Source: an uncultured Prolixibacteraceae bacterium
Lineage (GTDB): Bacteria > Bacteroidota > Bacteroidia > Bacteroidales > Prolixibacteraceae
Length of the DNA: 64,000 nt
Assembly: GCA_937915865.1 (NCBI GenBank)
Contig: CALGIG010000054.1
Coordinates: forward strand, 85,187-149,186
Direction of reading: 5' to 3'
Position 1 is the first letter of the stretch, and each line of letters starts with the position of its first letter. Shown in pieces: positions 28,870 through 37,392 of the stretch. The position numbers were made by a program, and so were the translations under genes. Below the pieces are notes generated by a model. That model searched no databases. It saw nothing but the letters and a program-made list of their open reading frames with translations, and was not told the origin of the DNA.

Positions 28870-28890
28870 AACTAATAATCATTTTTAAAA

Positions 28891-31800
28891 TTAGAAATTC
28901 AAATTTAACCCGAATGAGTAGCTGCGAATCTGCGGAATAGCTCCCAGGTCAACGCCTGGAGACATCGCATTCATACCCCGGCTGCTGATCTCCGGATCAT
29001 ATCCTGAATAGTTGGTAATGGTCACCAGGTTGGTTCCGGTGGCAAATACCTTAACTGATCGTATTAGTTTCACTTTTTTAACAGGGATATCATAAGAAAG
29101 CGTTACATTCTTCAATCTGTAGAAGGTGCCATCTTCAACCAGCGCGTCTGTGGGCCTCTTATAAAATGCACCACCAGCATATGTTAGCTTAGCATAGTAA
29201 TTGCTTGTCCCGGGCCCGGTCCATCGGTTATTATACGCATCAGTCGACAGATTGCCCGAAACATTTGCATCCATCCCGGTTAAAACAAAATTGTTCAGGT
29301 TGAGAATATCGTTACCAACGCTTCCCGTTATCAGGAAAGAGAGACTTACATTTTTGTACGACAAATTGTTGCTTATTCCGAACGTATATTTAGGATAGGG
29401 GTTGCCTATAACAGTACGATCGTCTGTAGTAATTTTTCCGTCAGGCACGCCGTCAGGTCCCGATATGTCTTTAAACCTCCACAATCCCGGCTGAACAGCG
29501 GCCGTTTCTATCGGGCCATTATCAATGTCTGCCTGTGTCTGGTACAAACCATCGAGTTTATACCCATAATAGGAGCCTATTGCATACCCTGGCATAGCAA
29601 CATGCCAACTGGTGCTTAGTATTCCAGAAAGATTAAATCCAGGGCCGAATATGGAAGCAAATTCACCGAGACTAATCACTTTATTGCGCGCAAAAGAAAT
29701 GTTTCCTGATAAATTCCATTTTACAGGGCCTTTTAAAATAACTGCGCCCAACTCGAATTCAAACCCTTTGTTTTCTATTTCGCCGGTATTTTTTGTGATG
29801 GTGGTGTATCCCGTTGAAAGCGGAACAGGCGAAGCTATTAGCAAATCGGTCGTTCGTTTCTTGTAATAATCAAAGCCGAGCGTAAAGCGGCTGCTCAACA
29901 GACCTAAATCGAAACCGACGTCTGTTTGACTGGTCGTTTCCCATCCCAACTCAGCGTTAGCGAGACTGTTTTGTGTGTACCCGGTTATTGCCGTGTTATT
30001 CACCATTCCCTGGATGGATGAATAATAAGACTGGGTCTGTCCTACTGCCACCGATTGGTTACCTGAAGTGCCATAGCTTGCCCTAAGCTTCAATTCTGAT
30101 ATTATTTCGACGTTCTTCATAAATGCTTCTTTGTGCACGTTCCAACCTAAAGCCGCGGAGGGGAACAACGCCCACTTATATCCGGGAGCTAACCGGGTTG
30201 ACCCGTCATCACGTACCGTGAACGTTACCAGGTAGCGGTCGGCATAGGTGTAATTTACACGCCCCAAAACTGATGAAAGGGCATAGGTTTGGTAGCTTGT
30301 TCTTGGCTTTGAAACCACATTGGCATTACCAAGATTGTAAAATGACAGGTGATCGTTTGCAAAATTATTTACAGAAATACCAAACTGTTTGCTTAACCAG
30401 GTTTGGTACGTATACCCAACAAGAGCATTAATCCTGTGCTTATTTATTGTCTTATTAAAGTTCAGGGTATTCTCCCACAGAAAACTTTGCGATTGTGAGT
30501 CGTTCCTATAAGCTGCACCTAGCGATTGATCCCCCGAATAGGTTCCTCTCGGGAAATATACGTCGCGATTGGAAAGATTAAAATTTGTCCCGGCGTTCAC
30601 TTTAAGTGTAAGCCCTTTCATAATTGTTAAATCAGCAAATGCATTTATTACCACATTTTTTGTATGTGTCTCGTTTTTACTTAGTTTCTGTATTATTACC
30701 GGATTTCCCTGGAACTCGTTAATGGACCCATCTTCATTATAAGCCCTGACGATAGGCCTTCCGTATAATGCGGCCAAAATAACCGAAGAATTTACGCCGC
30801 TGGCATTGGTAGGAGACTGAAGAACAGCCTGGTTATAGGTCATCACTCCTGTCATATTTGTTCCAATCTTGATCCGGTTGCCAATATTTCGGTCAAGGTT
30901 GATACGTATCGATCCTCTTTGGAAACGGGACGTATACTTTATGACTCCTTCCATATCCGTATATCCGCCAATAACAGCATATTTCATATCATCCTTCCCT
31001 CCGGAAAGCGTGATTTGGTGATCCTGGCTAAATGAGGTCTGAAATATTTGATCCTGCCAGTTATTGCTGGGATATGTGCCAAATGTTGAAGGAGCATAAC
31101 TGATAGCCCTTGCCGAGTTCAAATTCGCTTCATTTATATAGGTCATGTAGTCATCTGCATTTAAAACGTCAAGGTGTTTGCGTATCTGACCAATGTCGCT
31201 CCTGAAATTATACTCAATCCTGTCCTGCCCTTTTTTCCCACGTTTAGTCGTAATTATCACTACCCCATTAGCTCCACGTGATCCGTAAATAGCTGTCGCA
31301 GACGCATCTTTTAGAATCTCAACCGACTCGATGTCATTAGGATTGATGCTTGACAGCGCATTCCCTGAAGGAGAATCTGCAATAAAAGCAACACCTTCTG
31401 ATCCCAGTGTTGTGGATGCGTTACCTGTTTCCAGCGGATATCCATCCAAAACAACTAATGGTTGGTTATTCCCGCTCATAGAGTTGGCTCCGCGCACCAG
31501 GAAAGTCATTCCTTCACCGGGAGCTCCGGTATTTTGGATAATTTGTACCCCGGCAGCTTTTCCCTGCAGCATCTGTTCTACCGACGAATTGGTAGTCTCC
31601 TCGGTTCCTTTTGCCTTGACTCTTGCAACCGAACCGGTTAAATCACTTTTTGGTATTGAACCATAACCAATGGCGACTACTTCTTCAATGCCAATTGTTT
31701 CTTCTTCCATGGTTACATTAATCAAGGTCTTGTTGCCAACTTTAATCTCCTGCGTTTTCATTCCAACAAAAGAGAATTGTAATATAGAATTCTCGGGAAC

Positions 31801-32319
31801 ACTTGAAAGAGTATAAGTCCCATTGGTATCGGTAATTATTCCTTTAGTAGTTCCTTTAATTATAACGGTCACACCTGGCAATAGAGAACCGGCCGAATCA
31901 GTAACTTTTCCAGTTACGGATTTTTGCTGCTGCATTAAATCCAAGAAAGAAGTATTACTATTAGCTTTCTGAATTAATATATAATGGTCATGTACTTCGT
32001 ACTCGAATCCCTTATTTTTTAAAATATTACTTAATAATTCTGAGAGCAATTCTTGTTTGGCATCAATGGTAATGTTTGTCAAATTCTCTATCTCTTCATT
32101 CTTATAAAAGAAATAGTAATCAGTTTTTTCCTCGATCTTGCTTAAAACAGATTTCAGGGAAGCATTTTCTGTTTTCAGGTCAAGCCGAACATTTTGAGAA
32201 AACGTTTTTGCATTTGCAGCAAGCATTCCCGATAAAATAAAAATCCAAACGAGTTTCATAATTAAGAATAATTTAGGCCATTGCCATTGAAGACAATAAC
32301 CAACATTGATTTTTTTCAT
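28891..32319 (-). CDS. SusC/RagA TonB-dependent receptor with STN signalling domain
   Basis: The 1142-residue outer-membrane channel imports oligosaccharides with TonB energy. Domains in order: signal region (to about 43), STN secretin/TonB short N-terminal domain (about 45-120; LKSVLSKIEEKTDYYFFY), carboxypeptidase-regulatory-like domain (about 133-215; VTGKVTDSAGSLLPGVTVII), TonB-box region, plug (about 225-360; SVEQMLQGKAAGVQI, NANDIES-type NPNDIESVEILKDASATAIYG) and beta-barrel to the terminal aromatic (SFGLNLNF). The STN domain marks it as a transducer to the FecR/ECF pair encoded just upstream. Gap to fecR is 107 bp and carries a plus-strand terminator-like hairpin. Confidence 0.97.
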   Translation of the reverse strand: MKKINVGYCLQWQWPKLFLIMKLVWIFILSGMLAANAKTFSQNVRLDLKTENASLKSVLSKIEEKTDYYFFYKNEEIENLTNITIDAKQELLSELLSNILKNKGFEYEVHDHYILIQKANSNTSFLDLMQQQKSVTGKVTDSAGSLLPGVTVIIKGTTKGIITDTNGTYTLSSVPENSILQFSFVGMKTQEIKVGNKTLINVTMEEETIGIEEVVAIGYGSIPKSDLTGSVARVKAKGTEETTNSSVEQMLQGKAAGVQIIQNTGAPGEGMTFLVRGANSMSGNNQPLVVLDGYPLETGNASTTLGSEGVAFIADSPSGNALSSINPNDIESVEILKDASATAIYGSRGANGVVIITTKRGKKGQDRIEYNFRSDIGQIRKHLDVLNADDYMTYINEANLNSARAISYAPSTFGTYPSNNWQDQIFQTSFSQDHQITLSGGKDDMKYAVIGGYTDMEGVIKYTSRFQRGSIRINLDRNIGNRIKIGTNMTGVMTYNQAVLQSPTNASGVNSSVILAALYGRPIVRAYNEDGSINEFQGNPVIIQKLSKNETHTKNVVINAFADLTIMKGLTLKVNAGTNFNLSNRDVYFPRGTYSGDQSLGAAYRNDSQSQSFLWENTLNFNKTINKHRINALVGYTYQTWLSKQFGISVNNFANDHLSFYNLGNANVVSKPRTSYQTYALSSVLGRVNYTYADRYLVTFTVRDDGSTRLAPGYKWALFPSAALGWNVHKEAFMKNVEIISELKLRASYGTSGNQSVAVGQTQSYYSSIQGMVNNTAITGYTQNSLANAELGWETTSQTDVGFDLGLLSSRFTLGFDYYKKRTTDLLIASPVPLSTGYTTITKNTGEIENKGFEFELGAVILKGPVKWNLSGNISFARNKVISLGEFASIFGPGFNLSGILSTSWHVAMPGYAIGSYYGYKLDGLYQTQADIDNGPIETAAVQPGLWRFKDISGPDGVPDGKITTDDRTVIGNPYPKYTFGISNNLSYKNVSLSFLITGSVGNDILNLNNFVLTGMDANVSGNLSTDAYNNRWTGPGTSNYYAKLTYAGGAFYKRPTDALVEDGTFYRLKNVTLSYDIPVKKVKLIRSVKVFATGTNLVTITNYSGYDPEISSRGMNAMSPGVDLGAIPQIRSYSFGLNLNF

Positions 32320-32402
32320 AAATTTGAAATGTTTTAATAAGTACTAAAAATTCGTTAAAACGCTTGACGGTGGAAGTGGTGGATCACTTTCACCGTTTTT
32401 TG
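32319..32402 (+). ncRNA. Candidate antisense small RNA over the susC leader
   Basis: On the plus strand, opposite to susC, there is a box TAAATTTG at 32319-32326 that fits the Bacteroidota -7 consensus TAnnTTTG, and about 70 bp further an intrinsic terminator (32367-32402). A transcript from about 32333 to 32400 would be fully complementary to the susC mRNA leader. In Bacteroides, antisense RNAs of this placement (the DonS type) repress some PULs. A good -33 element is not visible. The call is inference from layout. Confidence 0.4.
32367..32402 (+). terminator. Intrinsic terminator on the plus strand within the susC leader
   Basis: A 12-bp stem (ACGGTGGAAGTG with CACTTTCACCGT, one G-T pair) has a 6-base loop and is followed by six T on the plus strand. 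On the minus strand the wobble becomes a C-A mismatch and there is no T run, so it is oriented to stop plus-strand transcription. No plus-strand gene ends here. Confidence 0.7.
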
Positions 32403-32426
32403 TCTTGATCATTCCTTCATGGGCAG

Positions 32427-33449
32427 TTAGTTTTTATAAATTGTTATTTCATCCTTTTTATCATTATTTGACTTTGTTTCATATTTTATACCATACATCC
32501 GTGCAAGGATTTTCAAGAAAGGATCGAGTGGTTTATCCTTAATTATGGTACCTGAAATTCTAAGTTCGCCTGTATTATCCCCAATAAGATTAATGTCAAC
32601 GTTGTACCATCTTTTAAGAAGGGTTGCCAAATCAGCAAGTTTGGTCTCTTGAAGTAATATTTTGCCATTGATCCAGCTACTATAAAATTGGGTATCTACT
32701 ACCTTTAGTTTTGCTTCGCCTGTTGATTTGCGAATGCTAATTTGTTCTGAAGGATTTAACATAGCCAACTGATCACCTTTACCGTTCACTATCGCAACCT
32801 TCCCTTCAATGAGGGTTACAACCATTTCCGGATCGTCGTCATAGGACGCAACATTAAACGTAGTTCCGTAGACCTTTATAATCCCTGTTTTTGTTACTAC
32901 CTCAAATGGGATTTTGCTGCTATGGGCGACCTTAAACTGAGCCTCGCCATTCAATCTTACACTTCGTTTTTGAGTATCAAAAGTAGTTGGGTACTCCAGT
33001 GTGGTGCCAGCATTGAGCCAAATCTTAGTTCCATCCGACAAAGTCATTTTACTCATTTGCCCCCATTCCATTTCAATTCTATTATATGCTGATGGTTGTG
33101 AGTTTTCCTTAATATATTTTGGGATCATAATCCCAATTAAGATAGCCAAAAGGAATATGGCAGCATATTTAGAAAACGAAATGATTATTCTTTTTATTTG
33201 GGCAGAATGATTGATTTTATTACTAATATACTTCCAATTCTTTTCTTTATTAATTTGGCGAAATAAAAAACTATTGAACGACATGGAATGTAAGCGTCTC
33301 GCTTGTTTCAGGGCATTTTTAGTCTCTTCAGTATTCTCAATTTCTCTGAATAGCTTTTCTTCCTCTTCGTCCAACTTGTTGTGTACCTTTCCAACAACAA
33401 GTTCCCATATTTTATTGCTCATTTTATCCATGTGCTTCAGCTTTTGCAC
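32427..33449 (-). CDS. FecR-family anti-sigma factor
   Basis: The 340-residue protein is a single-pass inner-membrane regulator: a cytoplasmic N-terminal sigma-binding region (residues about 10-85; KIWELVVGKVHNKLDEEEEKLF), one transmembrane helix (about 92-112; YAAIFLLAILIGIMIP), and a periplasmic FecR domain (RIEMEWGQMSKMTLSDGTKIWLNAGTTLEYP; GEAQFKVAHSSKIPFEVVT), ending in the STN-like DUF4974 (LADLATLLKRWYNVDI; FLKILARMYGIKYE). The start may be Met7 or Met10. It relays the signal from the STN domain of SusC to the ECF sigma factor encoded 45 bp upstream. Pairing with SusC is expected from known FecR/FecI systems. Confidence 0.95.
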   Translation of the reverse strand: MQKLKHMDKMSNKIWELVVGKVHNKLDEEEEKLFREIENTEETKNALKQARRLHSMSFNSFLFRQINKEKNWKYISNKINHSAQIKRIIISFSKYAAIFLLAILIGIMIPKYIKENSQPSAYNRIEMEWGQMSKMTLSDGTKIWLNAGTTLEYPTTFDTQKRSVRLNGEAQFKVAHSSKIPFEVVTKTGIIKVYGTTFNVASYDDDPEMVVTLIEGKVAIVNGKGDQLAMLNPSEQISIRKSTGEAKLKVVDTQFYSSWINGKILLQETKLADLATLLKRWYNVDINLIGDNTGELRISGTIIKDKPLDPFLKILARMYGIKYETKSNNDKKDEITIYKN

Positions 33450-33494
33450 ATAAAGGACGCTCAGTGTGAATATTCGGGTGACAGCAAAAACGTA

Positions 33495-34061
33495 TTATTT
33501 TATTTCTTTTCGAAAAATCAACCAAAGAATAATACTATCATCCATTAACTTTTCACGTAAAAAATGGTAAGCTCTTGACAATTGTGTTTTAACGGTATTA
33601 ACTGAGATATTTAGGTTTTCAGCAATATCCTTGTAGGAGATTCCTTCGAACGTGGCCAACTCTAATATTCTTCTTCTTTGCTCCGGGAGTTCCTCTATCA
33701 ACTTATAAACTCGTTGGAGGGTTTCCTCTTTCTCAATATCGTATTCTTCAATTGAGGTATTTTCAAGTCGTTCAATAACGGATTCAATATCAGTACTCCT
33801 ACTTCTGGGCGAGCGTAAATAGCTATAAATACCGTTACGTACAGAAAGCAATACATACTTCTCAATAGACGTTTTAATCTGGATTTTATCTTTACGCTCC
33901 CATATTCTCACGAAACAGTCAGTGACGATATCCTGTGAAAGCTCTAAATCGTCAAGTATAGAATTTGCATAAAGGCAGAATGACGAATAGTATTCATCAA
34001 AAAACAGCTTGAAGGCTTGTTTGTCTCCTGCTTTTATCTTATTCCAAGTAAGATTATTCAT
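33495..34061 (-). CDS. ECF-type RNA polymerase sigma factor (FecI/RpoE-like)
   Basis: The 188-residue protein has sigma region 2 (AFKLFFDEYYSSFCLYANSILDD, then DIVTDCFVRIWERKDKI) and region 4 with a helix-turn-helix (LPEQRRRILELATFEGISYKDIAENLNISVNTVKTQLSRAYHFLRE). This is the Bacteroidota PUL-associated family. Released by the FecR protein when SusC binds its glycan, it would start transcription of susC and downstream genes. It is the first gene of the PUL and reads away from the mobile segment at 34081-37029. Confidence 0.96.
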   Translation of the reverse strand: MNNLTWNKIKAGDKQAFKLFFDEYYSSFCLYANSILDDLELSQDIVTDCFVRIWERKDKIQIKTSIEKYVLLSVRNGIYSYLRSPRSRSTDIESVIERLENTSIEEYDIEKEETLQRVYKLIEELPEQRRRILELATFEGISYKDIAENLNISVNTVKTQLSRAYHFLREKLMDDSIILWLIFRKEIK

Positions 34062-34080
34062 TTTAAAAATGATCTTTCAC

Positions 34081-34870
34081 AATTATTCTCAATGAAAAAC
34101 GAAATATAAAGGAAACTCCAAAGTTAAAATTAAAAATTAGGTACATCCAATGTTCCTGGAATGAGATCACGGTAATAATTAAAATTGTATTTGTCTTTCC
34201 CCTGTGCTTTTTACTACAGTACTTAATGGTTTGCCAGTGCCTTCGGCAGCTTCGTTCCCATTGTTTCCCTGATTCCATTCGGGAACTCTTTTCACTCAGC
34301 AGCCTTAGGCGCCACACACAAGAGTAACGGCTTTATTCCACCTTGTTGCATTCAGCCGCTACACTTGTTCTTGCCTACCCAAGCAAAATAGAATCACAAT
34401 AATGTTTACCTGAAACCACTTGGCAACAGTTAATCATTTTCAACCTTGGCGGTTTCTTTTTCCGCTAGCCAATTTAAGCATACGCCTTCCCGTCCGTAGT
34501 TGTCTTTCCGGTGGCAAAGGTAATTCGTGTACCAGGGCAAATAAGTTTATGCCTCCGGTTTTGCTGAAAATCTCCATCCCTGCGGGTAGTATTTTCCGCA
34601 AAAAACTTGCGTGCCCCGGACCACTATCTTTTCAGGCCACCAAAACAACAACGACCGACACAATGGGAAGACGCATAAACTTAAAATGAAATACTATGAA
34701 AAAGAAAAACAAAATTACAGGTTTTGAAAATGGTGGTAATGAAAAACAAAACTCACTCGCCTCGGGAATCCGCATAAGTTCGAGTGAAAATTTTCTGACG
34801 GTTAAAAATCGATTTGTCAGGATTAATGAGGGTGAATACTCCACCGATTTTGACTTTTTTTTTGCAAAAC
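34081..34870. other. Decayed segment without an intact gene
   Basis: Several short frames on both strands are broken by stops. On the minus strand a peptide ending KDKYNFNYYRDLIPGTLDVPNF with TAA at about 34133 looks like the C-terminus of a real protein, continued upstream only after a frameshift (ending GKPLSTVVKSTG in the next frame). On the plus strand, 34696-34896 encodes 66 residues with no recognised family. Base composition is less AT-rich between 34440 and 34640. I read it as the remnant of the mobile unit that carried the serine recombinase. Confidence 0.35.
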
Positions 34871-34879
34871 CAGGTGTAT

Positions 34880-35353
34880 ATGGTACACCACATTGACCAA
34901 ACTACCTCTTTTTGCAGTAGTTTGGAAAACCGTTGCTTTAGAAGGAACAACACCTCACCGTTGGATGATGACATTATAATGGAAACCCTCAGACAAATAC
35001 ATTGTGATATTATCGCTCCTAAATATGAAGGGGTGCTTGTTTATTAGCGGCATTCACAATATAGACAAATACAGTCAAAATACGACGTATTAGCTGCTAT
35101 TTGTCCCCTAATAGCAGTTTTGGATAGGTTTGCTGGGATTGGTGTAAGTACCGGTCTTTATCAGCCTATGCAGAAAGGGGAAAACAGAAACATTGAAGAT
35201 GCAACACAAAGGGTCAAGGAAAAGATGCCCCTTGAAAAAATGCGGGCTATTCCCAAATACCAGGATTTATCACCTGAAGATTACGAACAGCTTATCAAAA
35301 ATGCAGAAACTGTCGCCCTGTTAATACTCAAAGCACTATTTTTGAAGAAATAA
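34880..35353 (+). pseudogene. Small recombinase-associated ORF interrupted by an in-frame amber stop
   Basis: One reading frame runs from an ATG at 34880 to TAA at 35351-35353 with a single TAG at 35045-35047. The first part ends RQIHCDIIAPKYEGVLVY, the second begins RHSQYRQIQSKYDVLAAIC and ends LILKALFLKK. The second part (from about 35120, with a TTG as possible start) has the look of a genuine protein: RVKEKMPLEKMRAIPKYQDL and SPEDYEQLIKNAETVAL. It could be one gene with a nonsense mutation or two small genes. It precedes the serine recombinase by about 60 bp on the same strand. I do not recognise the family. Confidence 0.4.
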
Positions 35354-35415
35354 CAAATACTGGTCGGCTTAAAATTCGAAACACTTCATAATTCTGTAGT
35401 TTTTTAATTCAGTAA

Positions 35416-37029
35416 ATGGCTATCATGGACGATTTATACCTTTTTAAGCAGTTTGCACCAAAGGTACCTCACCAGTTTAAGGAAGGGAACAATGCCGTTA
35501 TTTATACCCGTGTATCATCTGCAGACCAGGAAGATAATACCAGTCTGGAATCCCAGAAAAGATATTGTGAAATGTATGCCCAAAAGAAAGGCCTGAATAT
35601 CGTTGGCTATTTTGGTGGAACATACGAATCAGCTAAGACGGACGACCGCAAAGAGTTCAACCGAATGCTGACCTTTGTAAAACGTTCAAAAAATATCAAT
35701 TACGTGATTGTGTATTCTTACGAACGATTTTCACGTTCCGGTATCGCCGGAGCATCGATTGCCGATGAATTGCTGAAAAACTATGGTGTTATTACATTAG
35801 CAACAACCCAGGAACTTGACCCTACAACTCCGGCTGGTTCTTTTCAACAAAAAATATTGTTCCTTTTCGGGCAGATGGATAATGAATTAAGGCGGGATAA
35901 GGTGGTAACTGGGATGAAAGAACTGTTACTAAAAGGATACTGGGTTTGGGCAGCTCCACGTGGATATGAAGATTTAAACAGAGGAAAAGCAACAGAGCGA
36001 AGTTTAGTTGTAAGCAATGAGGGAAAAACTCTTAAAAAAGCCTTTGAATGGAAGGCCTACAGTCAACTGTCCAATATTGAGATTGCACGGAGGCTGTATA
36101 AAATGGGGGTCGATATTTCTGATAAACGCTTAAATAACCTTTTCCTCAATCCCTTCTATTGTGGATTGATTGTCAGCAAAATGCTTCCGGGGCAAGTCAT
36201 TGAAGGGAAGCACGAGCCAATGATCTCTAAGGAATTGTTTTTAAAGGTTCATAATATCCGGCAGGAAAAAGGTTTCTTGGGTTTTGTTCATGACAGAGAC
36301 CAGGATAATTTACCCTTAAAAGTGTTTGTGAAATGCGATAAGTGTGGCCTTCCACTGACCGGGTATCTTGTCAAAAAGAAAGGATTATATTATTATAAAT
36401 GCAATACAAAAGGGTGTAAGATAAACCGCAGTGCGAAAATGATGCATGAATTGTTTGGATCAATGCTAAAAACATTCAAAATTGAAACAGAGGAATCTGA
36501 ACTTGTCAAAATGCAATTAGAGGAGCAAATGTCTGTATTCTTTAAATCCCAAATGGAAGAAGCAAAATCCTTGAAAATAAAATTATCCGAAACTAAAAAG
36601 AAACTGGAGGCTATCCAGGAACGATTTGTCATCGGAGAAATTGAACGAAGTCTGTATGAAAAATTCAGACCGAAATATGAAAAAGAATGTTTTGAAATTG
36701 AACAGGAACTTGGCAGAACAGGCGGATATTTATCGAACCTCGAAAAGGTGGTAGATTTTGCCACAAAAGCATGTCTTAATCCCTTGATATTGTGGGAAAA
36801 ATCAGATTTGGACGGGAAAAGAGTTTTTCAAAATTTATTGTTCCCCGAAGGAATTATCTATAATCGAGAATTGGACTATTATCGAACCTCGCGTATAAAT
36901 TCATTTTTCTCTCATATCCCGCAACTGGCAAGGCTTCTGGAGAAAGGCAAAAGCGGGGATTCTATCAAAATTGACAAAATCCCCGCTTCAGTAGTCCCAC
37001 CGGGAATCGAACCCGAATTTACAGTTTAG
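35416..37029 (+). CDS. Large serine recombinase (site-specific, integrase type)
   Basis: The 537-residue protein has a resolvase catalytic domain (AVIYTRVSSADQEDNTSLESQ, with the probable nucleophile Ser34; YERFSRSGIAG), a recombinase DNA-binding domain (about 165-265; LSNIEIARRLYKMGVDIS, FLNPFYCGLI), a zinc ribbon (CDKCGLPLTGY to YYKCNTKGCK, about 305-340) and a coiled coil (about 365-430). This is the architecture of integrases of phages and mobilisable elements. Its last 12 codons and stop lie within the tRNA-Arg gene on the opposite strand, so the gene was joined to the tRNA 3' part, as expected if that is its attachment site. It appears intact. Its cargo seems to be lost. Confidence 0.94.
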   Translation: MAIMDDLYLFKQFAPKVPHQFKEGNNAVIYTRVSSADQEDNTSLESQKRYCEMYAQKKGLNIVGYFGGTYESAKTDDRKEFNRMLTFVKRSKNINYVIVYSYERFSRSGIAGASIADELLKNYGVITLATTQELDPTTPAGSFQQKILFLFGQMDNELRRDKVVTGMKELLLKGYWVWAAPRGYEDLNRGKATERSLVVSNEGKTLKKAFEWKAYSQLSNIEIARRLYKMGVDISDKRLNNLFLNPFYCGLIVSKMLPGQVIEGKHEPMISKELFLKVHNIRQEKGFLGFVHDRDQDNLPLKVFVKCDKCGLPLTGYLVKKKGLYYYKCNTKGCKINRSAKMMHELFGSMLKTFKIETEESELVKMQLEEQMSVFFKSQMEEAKSLKIKLSETKKKLEAIQERFVIGEIERSLYEKFRPKYEKECFEIEQELGRTGGYLSNLEKVVDFATKACLNPLILWEKSDLDGKRVFQNLLFPEGIIYNRELDYYRTSRINSFFSHIPQLARLLEKGKSGDSIKIDKIPASVVPPGIEPEFTV

Positions 37030-37063
37030 GAAACTGTCGTTCTATCCGTTGAACTATGGAACC
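36992..37063 (-). tRNA. tRNA-Arg (anticodon CCT)
   Basis: The minus strand folds as a 72-nt tRNA: acceptor GGTTCCA pairing with TGGGACT (G-T at 1-72 and 4-69), D arm AGTTCAACGGATAGAAC, anticodon stem ACAGT/ACTGT around loop TTCCTAA (anticodon CCT), T arm with GGTTCGATTCC, discriminator A. CCA is not encoded. It overlaps the 3' end of the recombinase gene by 38 bases on the opposite strand. Confidence 0.95.
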
Positions 37064-37073
37064 ATTTTTAGAA

Positions 37074-37125
37074 ATTAGTCATTAGTCAACAAAAAAGGGA
37101 TATATTTCCAAATGACTATTGACCC
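37074..37125. repeat. Short dispersed hairpin repeat
   Basis: Sequence of the type ATTAGTCATTAGTC ... TATTTCCAAATGACTATTGACC lies directly upstream of the tRNA-Arg gene. A close copy occurs at 42906-42943 and related arms occur at 54809-54845. Confidence 0.5.
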
Positions 37126-37313
37126 TTTTATTTTTTAAAAGTGCTGCAAAAATAGCCATTTATGCCATTTATGCAAAAACGCAATTCAGATTTTTTGTCC
37201 GTTACCCCATCTTACAATCTACTGAATTTGAATATAATCTAAATTCAATTCCCGTTTTTACTCAAAAAAATACCTAGAAACATTATAAATTAGTTAATTT
37301 GATCTGCTTTTTA

Positions 37314-37344
37314 TTGTATCTGATTTCTGTTAACTCTACTTTTG
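37314..37344 (+). promoter_or_regulatory. Bacteroidota-type promoter of sdhCAB
   Basis: TACTTTTG at 37337-37344 fits the -7 consensus TAnnTTTG, with a TTG 20 bases upstream (37314-37316) in -33 position. Transcription would start near 37350, about 40 bases before the sdhC start. The rest of the 37064-37392 gap is AT-rich without other signals apart from the short repeat. Confidence 0.6.
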
Positions 37345-37392
37345 TCGGCAAAATAAAATGAATCTATTATTAAAATAAAAATCCGTTATTCT

